Shown: positions 19,024 to 27,126 of the stretch, in pieces
Numbering within the stretch: the stretch's first letter is position 1
How the letters are laid out: each line of letters opens with the position of its first letter
Assembly: GCA_019695115.1 (NCBI GenBank)
Contig: JAIBAP010000021.1
Coordinates: 1-64,000, forward strand
Source: Caldilineales bacterium
Lineage (GTDB): Bacteria > Chloroflexota > Anaerolineae > J102
DNA length: 64,000 nt
Reading direction: 5' to 3'
Made by a program: the position numbers and the translations under genes
The notes under the pieces: model-generated
Database searches by the model: none
What the model saw: only the letters and a program-made list of their open reading frames with translations
What the model was told of the DNA's origin: nothing

Positions 19024-19150
19024 GCGTGTTGCGTGTTCCGTGTTGCGTGTTCCTTGTTCCGTGGTGCGTGAAACATCCAGCGGAGTGAGCACGCCTACGT
19101 GCGAATGGGTGGCGTGAAACGTGGTGTGGAGGGCGTGGTGCGTGATAAGT
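19024..19150. repeat. Heptanucleotide tandem repeats (CGTGTTG/CGTGTTC/CGTGGTG)
   Basis: A run of 7-bp units (CGTGTTG, CGTGTTC, CGTGAAA variants) occupies 19024-19075, with a second partial copy near 19111-19150. It is in the 284-bp gap upstream of the chain-length regulator. Similar units occur at 34350-34425 and 56259-56288. Nothing else recognisable lies in this gap. Confidence 0.8.
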
Positions 19151-19238
19151 TCGCTTGCTGTGACAGTGCAAGCAGCGGAAGTGTAATCAAGGCAGGCGAC
19201 AGCCAGCAAACTCGGCGGTCGGGATGGTTGCGTCCCTT

Positions 19239-20222
19239 CTACTTACACGCCTTCAGGTCTTTGTCCAGCAGTTTTTGCGCTTCACCCGCCAGGCGGGCGT
19301 TGTCCGAACCGGCGACTACTTGCGCATAGGTTCTCGCCGCCTGGCATTGTCCCGCGGCCAGGGCATCGAGCGCCAGATAGTAGTTGGCCCAGGGTTCGTC
19401 AGGAACGATAGAGACGGCCTTCTCGAAGTAGGGGTGCGCTTCAGCCTGCCGTTTTTGGGCAACCAGAGCGCGACCCAGATTGACCAGGCCGGTCGTCCAG
19501 CGGTCATCCAGCGCCACGGCCCGCCCGAACGACTGCTCGGCCTCCTGCCATCGTCGTTGCGCCAGCAGCGTCAGGCCTAGGCTGTTCCAGGCCTCTTTGC
19601 TTTCGGGCGAGACCTCGGTCAGGCGTTGGCAGGCGACCAAAGAAGCCTCCAATCGCCTGCCGCTACGGTAGATGGCGCAGGCCCAAAAGTAGAGGTTACG
19701 GCGGTCGGGCTGGGCCGGTTCGGTGATGGCCGCCTGCACCCCATCGAGCAGGCGCATGGCGGTCTTGTTGTCGTCCTGCTGAAACGCCTGGCGCGCCTGC
19801 TCGACGGCCACGCCCCAATCGGTTGGCCCGGCCAGCACCTCGCTCCCCGCCGCCTGTGGTGTGACCGAGGCAAGACGCACAAGTAAGGCTAGGGTGGGAT
19901 CGGCATAGTCGGCCCGAACCGCCTGTTGAAAATGCGCCTCCGCCTGTTCGCGGTCGCCGCAGGCCAGATCGATCAGGCCTTGCAGCCGTGACTGGCGGCC
20001 GGCAAAGACGCTGCTGGCTGGCAGAAGCCCGAAGGAGGGGGCCGCTTCACAGGAGCCGGTTGGAACCGTTTCCAGCCACCAGCCGGGGGTAAGGTCGGAG
20101 GCGGCCATGAACCCTGCCGTCTGCAGGGCCGTTCGGTTGAGCCGCCAAAGGCCGGGCAGCCGGCCCACCAACAGGGCCAGCAGGGCCAGGACGATGACGG
20201 CGATGAGGACGAAGTATTTCAT
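19239..20222 (-). CDS. Membrane-anchored TPR-repeat protein
   Basis: A 327-residue protein with an N-terminal membrane anchor (YFVLIAVIVLALLALLVG) and an extracytoplasmic part made of tetratricopeptide-like repeats. Clear TPR units include EAWNSLGLTLLAQRRWQEAE, then GLVNLGRALVAQKRQAEAHP and PWANYYLALDALAAGQCQAA. TPR scaffolds are common in exopolysaccharide assembly loci, where they help organise the polymerase or export apparatus; a role like that is inferred from position directly upstream of the chain-length regulator. A single Cys in TGSCEAAPSFGLLP lies after the anchor region but is not a lipobox. Confidence 0.8.
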   Translation of the reverse strand: MKYFVLIAVIVLALLALLVGRLPGLWRLNRTALQTAGFMAASDLTPGWWLETVPTGSCEAAPSFGLLPASSVFAGRQSRLQGLIDLACGDREQAEAHFQQAVRADYADPTLALLVRLASVTPQAAGSEVLAGPTDWGVAVEQARQAFQQDDNKTAMRLLDGVQAAITEPAQPDRRNLYFWACAIYRSGRRLEASLVACQRLTEVSPESKEAWNSLGLTLLAQRRWQEAEQSFGRAVALDDRWTTGLVNLGRALVAQKRQAEAHPYFEKAVSIVPDEPWANYYLALDALAAGQCQAARTYAQVVAGSDNARLAGEAQKLLDKDLKACK

Positions 20223-20331
20223 GTCAGGGTGGCCAAGAGGCGTCGGTGTTTGCCTTTTTCTTCTCTGGCTTCTTCCGGTGTCTTCACGCTTTGACTGTCA
20301 ACCATTGCAGGCGCCGATTCTAAGACGCACA

Positions 20332-21183
20332 TCACAAAACCTCAAACCCTCGAACTATCACCCCAGCTTGGGCTAGCCTGTCTACCAAGGACGATTCACG
20401 AAATATCTGATACTCTTTTATGCGCGATGTGGTCAAGCGCCCGAAGACCGCGCCATCAGCCATGGTCGCCGGATGGATCACCAGTTCTACTGGACGAGTC
20501 AATTGGCTGAATTTTGGTCTGCGTACTACCTGCTCTAACTCTCCCTTACCATCAGTTGCACCAGGCATTTCTAGCGTGCCTGCTGGCATACGGGTCCCGT
20601 GCGCTTCAACAGCTTCAGACCATCTGGCGATGATCAGACCCTTGAGCCAGTAGAGAGGATGACGTAACTGGTGCTGTGTTGTAGAGATGCGTACCGGTAT
20701 GGTGATCCGGCGATAGCAACGCATAGCAGGGATTTCCAGGGACTGTCCTATTGTTGCAACAGTCTGAAACAGAACGGGAAATACGTGGATATTCTGGTGT
20801 GTATTCCAGTAGTCAGGAGAGCCAGCCAGTGCCGAAAAACGTGTATATTGCGCATACAGCTCTCTCTGAATCTCGGCACGTCGAATCTGTCCACGCATCC
20901 ACCGATTACGAAACTCGCCAATAGAAAGAAACTCGCCATCACTGTTTACCAGACTACCAATTTCTGCTGGTGGCAATACAGGTTTTCCAAGTGTAAGCGT
21001 CCAGTGAATACCTAATGAAGCATACGGAAAACGATCTCGCAAATCGCATGCTCCTGTGGCATCTGGCATATTGGTCATGACACATGTAGAGCGTACCGTT
21101 CCAGCTGCTAGACATTCTTCTATTGCTGTATTTACGGCCGGATGAAGCCCGTAATCATCGGCAGTGATTATCAGATGTGGCAT
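20332..21183 (-). CDS. ChbG/YdjC-family carbohydrate deacetylase
   Basis: A 283-residue protein beginning LIITADDYGLHPAVNTAIEE, the metal-binding ADDYG motif of YdjC/ChbG deacetylases. LGIHWTLTLGKPVLP provides the second metal-binding His, and NTHQNIHVFP and ELVIHPA carry further conserved histidines. Family members remove acetyl groups from N-acetylated sugars such as chitobiose. Here it may de-N-acetylate a precursor or the nascent glycan. A good ribosome-binding site (GAGGA) precedes the ATG. Its base composition is visibly more A+T-rich than neighbouring genes, suggesting recent acquisition together with the next upstream glycosyltransferase. Confidence 0.85.
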   Translation of the reverse strand: MPHLIITADDYGLHPAVNTAIEECLAAGTVRSTCVMTNMPDATGACDLRDRFPYASLGIHWTLTLGKPVLPPAEIGSLVNSDGEFLSIGEFRNRWMRGQIRRAEIQRELYAQYTRFSALAGSPDYWNTHQNIHVFPVLFQTVATIGQSLEIPAMRCYRRITIPVRISTTQHQLRHPLYWLKGLIIARWSEAVEAHGTRMPAGTLEMPGATDGKGELEQVVRRPKFSQLTRPVELVIHPATMADGAVFGRLTTSRIKEYQIFRESSLVDRLAQAGVIVRGFEVL

Positions 21184-21215
21184 GAATTCCTCAATATCTC
21201 AGAAGTTGAGCGAAT

Positions 21216-21221
21216 ATTATC
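21216..21221 (-). promoter_or_regulatory. Possible -10 element upstream of the chbG-like gene
   Basis: GATAAT on the minus strand lies about 33 bp before the ATG in an A+T-rich 194-bp gap (21184-21377). No convincing -35 box is found at 17 bp, so this is only a candidate. Nothing else was recognised in the gap. Confidence 0.25.
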
Positions 21222-21377
21222 AGAAAGATGTGCGACATAGCTGTAGAATAAGACACTCACCAGTCATTCACACATAAGGTGAAAACTTACAGAAAAAGAA
21301 ACTTGCCGCCATATCAGGCGCTTGAAAAAAGACCTATTAACTACCGATCACCTTATGAAGATATAGCTACTCCTAAT

Positions 21378-22472
21378 TCAACGCAGTCCCTCGAGAAGGC
21401 GTTTGTGCTCATCTGTAAGTACGTACATGTTTCTTGGCAGAGCAGCTATATTTTGTCGCCATTGATCCAAATCAGAAAAACGGGTAGAAAGAACGGTCTG
21501 CACACATGCATCCTTGTCCGCTAGATCAAGACATAACCCGAGACCTTTCGAGGCCACTACCTCGCCGTCCACCGTCCCTATCTGTGCAAACATAGGTTTC
21601 TGAAAATAACAGCCTTCATAGAAGCGGTTGCCGCGCGCCCATTTCGTGTTATTGATACCATGAAAGTGCGCAGCCCAGGAGACATCAACCTGACTGTAAA
21701 GGGCAGGTAGATCATCGGGCGAGACAAAGGAGCCACGGTAAATCATACCCGGTGTGGCTGCCAAATCCACTTGGGCGGTAGCAATGTCGTTAAGGATACC
21801 GGCTACCTGTACTTGGACGCGGCCTTCGCTTACCCGCGCTACCTCCTTCAGCACCTCCCAGGACGCCCGGCAGCGAATGTGACCGAAATAGCCGATGCGC
21901 AGCACACCATCATTCGGGCGCGACACAGGTGTGAAGACCGGCATCGCCTCGGCCATCAATTTGTTCTCGATGACGAGATACGGTACTTGAACCCCCTGGA
22001 CACCCTGATAATAGCCAGAAACAAACGCTTCCGAGGTGACCACCAATAGGTGGACGCGGCGCAAAAGAAAGCGTTCAAGCCAGCGCAGTGCGACTGATTG
22101 AGGAGTCTGCTGTGTGAGGATGCTGCGAATGTCTGTGGCTTCGTAGACGAGCTTAGGGGCCCGGCTAAGGCCACGCGTGGCCAGAAAAGCCTGCAGCAGG
22201 ATGTCCAGTCCAAATGCGTAAACTACATCGGCGCTCTCGGCTGCCTTCCGGATCGTGGTCATTGCCCTTGCCAAGGGAACCAAGCGCTTGTAATACCTGC
22301 CGTGCGAGATCGAACCCAAGGATACATACTCCGCGGGCCGCAACTTGCTCGGGTAGTAGTCGCGTTCGAATGAGTAGATGTCGGTCTCGACGCCCAAGTC
22401 TTGCAAGCATCTGATCCTCTTATAGCAGTGAACGGCCGATTGCACCGGCAACACAAAAACGATCTTGGTCAT
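21378..22472 (-). CDS. Glycosyltransferase, GT4-like (GT-B fold)
   Basis: A 364-residue GT-B transferase. The N-terminal half reads KIVFVLPVQSAVHCYKRIRC and AESADVVYAFGLDILLQAFL, and the C-terminal half IGYFGHIRCRASWEVLKEVA and LYSQVDVSWAAHFHGINN with RFYEGCYFQKPMFAQIGTVD. The family match is to group-1-type glycosyltransferases, but donor and acceptor are unknown. I start at 22472 (MTKIVFVLPV). The gene shares lower G+C with the chbG-like gene, and the two are separated by an A+T-rich spacer of 194 bp. Confidence 0.78.
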   Translation of the reverse strand: MTKIVFVLPVQSAVHCYKRIRCLQDLGVETDIYSFERDYYPSKLRPAEYVSLGSISHGRYYKRLVPLARAMTTIRKAAESADVVYAFGLDILLQAFLATRGLSRAPKLVYEATDIRSILTQQTPQSVALRWLERFLLRRVHLLVVTSEAFVSGYYQGVQGVQVPYLVIENKLMAEAMPVFTPVSRPNDGVLRIGYFGHIRCRASWEVLKEVARVSEGRVQVQVAGILNDIATAQVDLAATPGMIYRGSFVSPDDLPALYSQVDVSWAAHFHGINNTKWARGNRFYEGCYFQKPMFAQIGTVDGEVVASKGLGLCLDLADKDACVQTVLSTRFSDLDQWRQNIAALPRNMYVLTDEHKRLLEGLR

Positions 22473-22581
22473 GCTTCTCGGTAAGGCGCCAAGCATCCTG
22501 GCTGGATGGCTGCTGCGCTGGTCAAGGGAACAAGAGAAAGAGCCAACGTTGGGCTGGGCGAAGACAAATCAATGACGCGTT

Positions 22582-23772
22582 TCAAGCAGCGAGCAGCGTG
22601 CGATAAAGGTCGGCCGTGCGTTCGGCAATGGCCGGCCAGCCAAGCTCGGTGAGGACGTAGCGCCTGGCTCGCTCCGCCTTCTGCCTGGCTTCGGCGGGAT
22701 GGCTGAGCACGAACGCCAGTTGCGCGGCCAGGTCGTGGGGCGCTTCAGGCTGACAGACGAAGCCCAAATCCTGCCCGCGGATGATCTCGGCCATGCCCCC
22801 TACGTCGCTGGCCACCACCGGGATGCCCAGCCCCAAGGCCGAGAGCAGGACGCCGCTCTGATCGATGTAGAGGTAGGGCAGGACGATGGCATCGGCCACA
22901 GCAAAGTAGAAGGCCAGTTCGGAAGTGGGAAGGTAATCGAAGCGACAATGCACATTCGCTTCCAGGCCGCGCAAACGAATGCAGTCGCGCAAGACCTGTT
23001 CTCTCTCAGCCGTGGCCTTGCCTACCAGCAGCAATTGCAGGTCGGGATGCTCTTGGCGCAGGAGGGCGGCGGCCTCGATCAAGCCCTCGGTGCCCTTGTA
23101 GGGCCGCATGTGCCCGAAATGCAGCAGCAGGGGCCGAGCAGGGTCCAGCCCCAGCCGTTTGGCGGCCTCGGCCCGCGGGGGCAAGCTCAGGCGATGGAAG
23201 AACGGCCCCATCTGCACCACCGAGACTTTGACGGCGGCGATGCCGAAGCGGTCGACAATCTGCTCTTTCTGATAGTCGGTATGGACGATGATGTGATCGA
23301 CCAGGTGATAGAGGCGAGCGTAGCCGGCGATGAGGGCGGCGTTGTCGTGGCGGTCGGGAGGCAGCACGTCGTGCACGGTGTAGACGATGTGCGAGGAACG
23401 GGCTTTGAGCCAGTCCAACCAGCGGGCCTCGAGCGAACTGCGCCCGAAGAGCGACAGAAATTGAATGTGGATGATCGGTTTCGGGCGGGCAAACAGCAGG
23501 CCGGCCGCTGCATAAAACTCGTTGAGGAAATAGTCGTAGCCCTGGACGGGCCGGCCAAACAGCCGGCCGGAGCCTCTCGTCAGACCATGCAGGCTGGCGC
23601 CGTGGATGCGGGGCATGTCGGCGGGCAGGGGATAGCTGCGGTCGCGGAGGGCAATGGGCGCCCAAAGGCTGAAGTCATCGACATGGTATTGGAGCGCCGT
23701 GGACAGCTCGACATCGTAATGAAAGAGCGAGAACGACGGGTCCACCATGCGGACGTGAAGGGGGGAGGGCAT
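22582..23772 (-). CDS. Glycosyltransferase family 4
   Basis: A 396-residue GT4 enzyme. Features include YTVHDVLPPDRHDNAALIAG, HTDYQKEQIVDRFGIAAVKV, LLLHFGHMRPYKGTEGLIEA, LQLLLVGKATAERE and the donor-site stretch LPYLYIDQSGVLLSALGLG followed by PVVASDVGGMAEIIRG. It transfers a sugar from a nucleotide donor in the cytoplasm. It is separated from the next upstream gene by a 554-bp repeat-filled gap, so it may begin a separate transcript. Confidence 0.88.
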   Translation of the reverse strand: MPSPLHVRMVDPSFSLFHYDVELSTALQYHVDDFSLWAPIALRDRSYPLPADMPRIHGASLHGLTRGSGRLFGRPVQGYDYFLNEFYAAAGLLFARPKPIIHIQFLSLFGRSSLEARWLDWLKARSSHIVYTVHDVLPPDRHDNAALIAGYARLYHLVDHIIVHTDYQKEQIVDRFGIAAVKVSVVQMGPFFHRLSLPPRAEAAKRLGLDPARPLLLHFGHMRPYKGTEGLIEAAALLRQEHPDLQLLLVGKATAEREQVLRDCIRLRGLEANVHCRFDYLPTSELAFYFAVADAIVLPYLYIDQSGVLLSALGLGIPVVASDVGGMAEIIRGQDLGFVCQPEAPHDLAAQLAFVLSHPAEARQKAERARRYVLTELGWPAIAERTADLYRTLLAA

Positions 23773-23981
23773 GGGCGGTGTTCAGTGGTCAGTATTCAGT
23801 CGTCAGTATTCAGTCGTTAGTCGTCAGTATTCAGTATTCAGTATTCAGTCGTCAGTATTCAGTCGTTAGTGGCTAGTATTCAGTGATAAGCGGTCAGTAT
23901 TCAGCATTTGGTCGTCAATGGTCAGCAACCGCTGATTACCGGTTACTGATTACTGAACACTGAAAACTGAAAACTGATTAC
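23773..23981. repeat. Long heptanucleotide tandem repeat (CAGTATT/CAGTCGT)
   Basis: Roughly thirty 7-bp units (CAGTATT, CAGTCGT, CAGTGGT), switching to the opposite orientation (ACTGATT/ACTGAAA) near 23940. With the element at 23982-24272 and the array at 24273-24340 it accounts for the whole 554-bp gene-free stretch 23773-24326. Confidence 0.9.
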
Positions 23982-24272
23982 CAGGGCTTTCCGTTTCTCA
24001 TTTGATGCAAGAGAACTCCTCGATAGTGTGTCATGCTGAGCGGGTCAATCGGCCAACTTACATGGTGAAGACCATACCAGCGAAGCATCTCGCGCGTCTT
24101 AGGTCAGCACTAACGGAAAGGCATCATACAATTCATGAGATTTGGATGGCCCACGCGAGATGCTTCGCTGGAATTCCTCTGCAACAACCTTGTGTGATCG
24201 ACCCGCTCAGCATGACATAATTAGCACTCTGACGCTTTACGACTCAGTGGATATGAGAACCGGAAAGCCCTG
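23982..24272. mobile_element. MITE-like nested palindrome inserted in a heptamer array
   Basis: The ends are 20-bp inverted repeats with one mismatch (CAGGGCTTTCCG at the left, 23982-24001; complement at 24253-24272). Inside are two more inverted pairs: TGTCATGCTGAGCGGGTC (24029-24050 with 24196-24217) and CCAGCGAAGCATCTCGCG (24077-24094 with 24154-24171). The order and spacing are symmetrical, so the whole 291 bp could fold as one interrupted hairpin. It has no ORF of its own. An AC dinucleotide flanks each end within the ACTGATT array, compatible with a 2-bp target duplication. It is likely a non-autonomous transposable element. Confidence 0.75.
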
Positions 24273-24340
24273 ACTGATTACTGATTACTGATTACTGATT
24301 ACTGATTACTGATTACTGATTACTGATTACCGATTACCGA
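24273..24340. repeat. Heptanucleotide tandem repeat (ACTGATT)
   Basis: About nine near-perfect ACTGATT units ending in ACCGATT variants. The TAA stop and the final GNR codons of the GT2 gene (24327-25289) are made from these units. Confidence 0.9.
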
Positions 24341-25289
24341 TTCCTCTTCCTTGCAGACGAAGACGAAGGGTCACCAGTTTGCCCATGAGGGCCGGGTAGG
24401 CGTAGGCAAGCCAGGTGGAGCGGCGTCTGGCCGAAAGGAGAAGGGCGGAGGCGATCAGGCGACGGCGATGGCGCGGCTGCCACTGGATCGATTGCCGCAG
24501 GGCGGCTTCGGCCTTGTCGTACTGGCCTTGCTGGAGATAGATCAGGCCCAAATAGTAGTACTGGCGGCCGTAGAAGGTCGGTCGAGCAGCCAGCGCCTCG
24601 GCGGGTGTGTCGGGGCGTCGGAAGTAATTGTCGAGGATGGCGATCTCGCTCAGGCGGGTGGGGCTGCGGTCGCGCACCGATTTCGATTCGGGGTGCTCGC
24701 GCATGGTGGCCAGCAGGGCTGGCTCGTAGTAGATCGGGGTGCGCCCGGCCATGCGCAGAAAGAGATCGCGATCCATGGCGAAATGGATCTTGCTGTCGAG
24801 CGGGCCGAACTGTTCCCAGGCGGCCCGGCTGAAGAAGCTGGCCGGCTGTGGCACCGTGGCATAGATGGTCAGGGTGCGCAGACTGTAGGGTTTGCCCAGG
24901 CAAACGCCGATCTTCTCCCCCGCCGGGTCGGTAAGCAAGGCGTCGCCGTAGATCATGCCGGCATCGGGGTGTCGGGCAAAGAGATCGACGATGGTCGAGA
25001 CGGCGCCCGGCAAGAGGGTGTCGTCCGAACAGACCCAGGTCAGGATGTCGCCGGTGGCGTGGGCAAAACCCTTGTTGATCGCATCCGATTGGCCTTTGTC
25101 CGGCTCGCTCACCCACCAGGCCAGCTGCGATTCGTATTTGCGGATGATCTCCGGGCTGCCATCGGTCGAGGCCCCGTCGACGATGATGTATTCGATGTCG
25201 GGGTAGTTCTGGCCCAGAATCGATTGGATGGTTTCCTCGATGAAACCGGCCTGGTTGTAGGAGGGGGTGACGATAGAGACTTTTGGCAC
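24327..25289 (-). CDS. Glycosyltransferase family 2
   Basis: A 320-residue GT-A fold transferase: SIVTPSYNQAGFIEETIQSI, EYIIVDGASTDGSPEIIRKY, SEPDKGQSDAINKGFAHATG and the metal-binding WVCSDDTLLPGA. The C-terminal third has TPR-like helices (YYYLGLIYLQQGQYDKAEAA). It is closely similar in its first half to the GT2 at 38612-39658, which also has EYIIMDGGSRDDS and the DKGQ/DRGQ segment. Donor unknown. Its last codons and stop fall inside a heptamer repeat (24327-24340), so the original C-terminus may have been altered. Confidence 0.9.
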   Translation of the reverse strand: MPKVSIVTPSYNQAGFIEETIQSILGQNYPDIEYIIVDGASTDGSPEIIRKYESQLAWWVSEPDKGQSDAINKGFAHATGDILTWVCSDDTLLPGAVSTIVDLFARHPDAGMIYGDALLTDPAGEKIGVCLGKPYSLRTLTIYATVPQPASFFSRAAWEQFGPLDSKIHFAMDRDLFLRMAGRTPIYYEPALLATMREHPESKSVRDRSPTRLSEIAILDNYFRRPDTPAEALAARPTFYGRQYYYLGLIYLQQGQYDKAEAALRQSIQWQPRHRRRLIASALLLSARRRSTWLAYAYPALMGKLVTLRLRLQGRGIGNR

Positions 25290-25408
25290 GGGAGTCAGTG
25301 GTCAGTGGTCAGTGGTCAGTGGTCAGTGGTCAGTGGTCAGTAAACAGTGGTCAGGGTCGCTGATCACTGAATACTGAATACTGAATACTGAATACTGACC
25401 ACTGATCG
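25290..25408. repeat. Back-to-back heptamer arrays in opposite orientation
   Basis: CAGTGGT units (25292-25355) are followed by the complementary-strand form ACTGAAT (25360-25405). The transcript could fold into a hairpin between a sulfotransferase and a GT2 gene. Confidence 0.88.
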
Positions 25409-25417
25409 CGAAGATGG

Positions 25418-26248
25418 TTACCAGTTATGGTCGGTCTCGTATCCCAGATCGATCAGCAGGTCTCCGGCCAGTTCCTTGAACCGGGCCTTGTGTTCGGGGG
25501 TGAAATGGTTGCGCCAATCGCCCGAAATGCCTTTGCGGGCGAAGGATGAGGCGTCTTCTTGACCCGGTTTGCGTCCGCTCACCTGCTCGAAGGCGTTGCG
25601 AGCTACGGCCTGTTCGATCAGCGGCGCCGGCACCTCGCCAAGAACGAAACGACATGCCGCCCCAAAAACGCCCAGGGTGTCCGCCCGCAGGCGCTCATAA
25701 GTGATTTCCACGCTCATGGCCGGGTCGCGATGGGTGCGCCAATCGCGGATCCACTGCACTTCCGAGGCCAGGAAGTGATCGATGTAGTAGTGGATGCCCT
25801 GCTCGACCGAAAGCGACGCCACGGCCTCGCGCAGGTAGTGGTTGGACCGATTCTTGGTGATGAAGAAATACCAGCTGACAACGGCATCGCGCAGGTCGCG
25901 ATAGATGATCACATAGCGCAAGCCCGATTGCTTCAGCATCTGTTCGTTCTGCGCCGACCAGTAGGTGTGGAGATGCAACACGGCCAGGTTGCGGTCATAA
26001 GCGCGAAACGTATCCGCTTGCAGGTTGTAATCGGTCGGGGTGACATGGTGCGGTTGGAAGCCGTAGAAGCCGGGGATGCCACAGAACATGTCGCGCAGCC
26101 AGGTCGACCCTGATTTGGGCAAGGCGGCGATGAAGACGATGTTTTGGCGATAGCGGCGATGGTAGAGCAGCCACTTGGCCCGAGCCCGGAGCATGTGCGC
26201 AGGGCCTCGGATGCCTGCCGGAAGCATCTTGGCAAGGGGATGGGTCAT
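25418..26248 (-). CDS. Sulfotransferase domain protein (group A paralogue)
   Basis: A 276-residue PAPS-dependent sulfotransferase. The 5'-phosphosulfate loop is AALPKSGSTWLRDMF near residue 42, and the 3'-phosphate motif is VIIYRDLRDAVVSWYFF, with the expected Arg and Ser. It ends in GISGDWRNHFTPEHKARF, a Sulfotransfer_1 hallmark (KxGxxGDWKNxFT). It would transfer sulfate from PAPS to a sugar hydroxyl or amine. It is a close paralogue of the gene at 31729-32544. The short 6-bp gap to the upstream sulfotransferase shows an operon. Confidence 0.9.
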   Translation of the reverse strand: MTHPLAKMLPAGIRGPAHMLRARAKWLLYHRRYRQNIVFIAALPKSGSTWLRDMFCGIPGFYGFQPHHVTPTDYNLQADTFRAYDRNLAVLHLHTYWSAQNEQMLKQSGLRYVIIYRDLRDAVVSWYFFITKNRSNHYLREAVASLSVEQGIHYYIDHFLASEVQWIRDWRTHRDPAMSVEITYERLRADTLGVFGAACRFVLGEVPAPLIEQAVARNAFEQVSGRKPGQEDASSFARKGISGDWRNHFTPEHKARFKELAGDLLIDLGYETDHNW

Positions 26249-26254
26249 TCGATG

Positions 26255-27028
26255 TCAGTCCTGGTCGAGAAAGGCGGCATAAGGCGTGCCCTGGAGTGCC
26301 TGGGCCACCTGGTCGTAGTTGGCGATGGCTGCGCGCAGGGCCACGGGCGACAGTTTGCGATAGGAGGTCGTCACGACAGCCGGCTCCAGTCCGAGATATT
26401 CGCAGATTGTGTTTGCGGTCGTCTGATGCCTGGCTTCATCAGCAAGATGGTCCTCATAGGTCAACGACAAATGCGGCACGGTTTGCAGTGATCCGGCCTC
26501 GAAAGCGGCCAGGCTGGCGCTGCCGTGCAGCCATTGCATCAGCACTTGCGGGTCGACGACGATGGGCGCCGACGGCACGGTTTCCGAGGTCCTGGCATGA
26601 AAGCCGAACTCCCTGGCCCGCAGGTTCGACAAGGCATGCCGCAGCAGGTCGCGACGGCGGAGGTAGATCACCCGAAAGCCGTGGTCGTACAACTGACGCA
26701 CGAAGACCGTGCGCTGCCGAAGCGGCTGCACCTGGCTGAGTTGATAGCTGAGGATCTTGCAGCCGTAGACCGAGGCCGAGGCATTGGCGCAGTGGGCGAG
26801 CACGTGCTCGAGCGGCCAGAAGACCGGGCGGGAGAGGATTTCGCCTTCACAGACGATCGACGGGTGGGCGTCCAGCAGGCTCACCAGGGTGGTGGTGCCC
26901 GACCGCCCGCGGCCAAAGATGACAAAACGGGTAGTGCTCAGGGCGGGGCGCAGGAGCCGGTATCTTGCCAAATGCAGGACATGGTCGGCGTAGGCTTTTA
27001 GCCCGCGCAGGTTGAGTGTCTCACTCAT
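26255..27028 (-). CDS. Sulfotransferase family protein
   Basis: A 257-residue protein with the nucleotide loop FVIFGRGRSGTTTLVSLLDA and an acidic residue shortly after (CEGEIL), then the 3'-phosphate motif VIYLRRRDLLRHALSNLRA. This fits the Stf0/nodulation-type sulfotransferase group, distinct from the GDWKNxFT type next to it. I start at 27028 (MSETLNLRGLKAY); the frame extends a further 40 codons upstream with poor protein character. The target is presumably a sugar of the polymer, by context. It sits 6 bp upstream of the next sulfotransferase and downstream of the GH123-like gene. Confidence 0.85.
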   Translation of the reverse strand: MSETLNLRGLKAYADHVLHLARYRLLRPALSTTRFVIFGRGRSGTTTLVSLLDAHPSIVCEGEILSRPVFWPLEHVLAHCANASASVYGCKILSYQLSQVQPLRQRTVFVRQLYDHGFRVIYLRRRDLLRHALSNLRAREFGFHARTSETVPSAPIVVDPQVLMQWLHGSASLAAFEAGSLQTVPHLSLTYEDHLADEARHQTTANTICEYLGLEPAVVTTSYRKLSPVALRAAIANYDQVAQALQGTPYAAFLDQD

Positions 27029-27126
27029 GTTCAACCGCCCACAGACGCCAACCGTCCCGGTCTGTTGCCTCCATGACCGGGACGGGCTGCCCAACAAGGG
27101 ATTGCCAGAAGGGTGTGTATCGTCGT

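Noticed and set aside
20295-20320. TTGACA-like -35 box before the TPR gene
   Set aside because: No -10-like hexamer is found at 16-18 bp, so a promoter call is not supported.
23773-24340. Possible CRISPR or tRNA-like region
   Set aside because: The periodicity is 7 bp without spacers, and the nested inverted repeats do not fit a tRNA cloverleaf.
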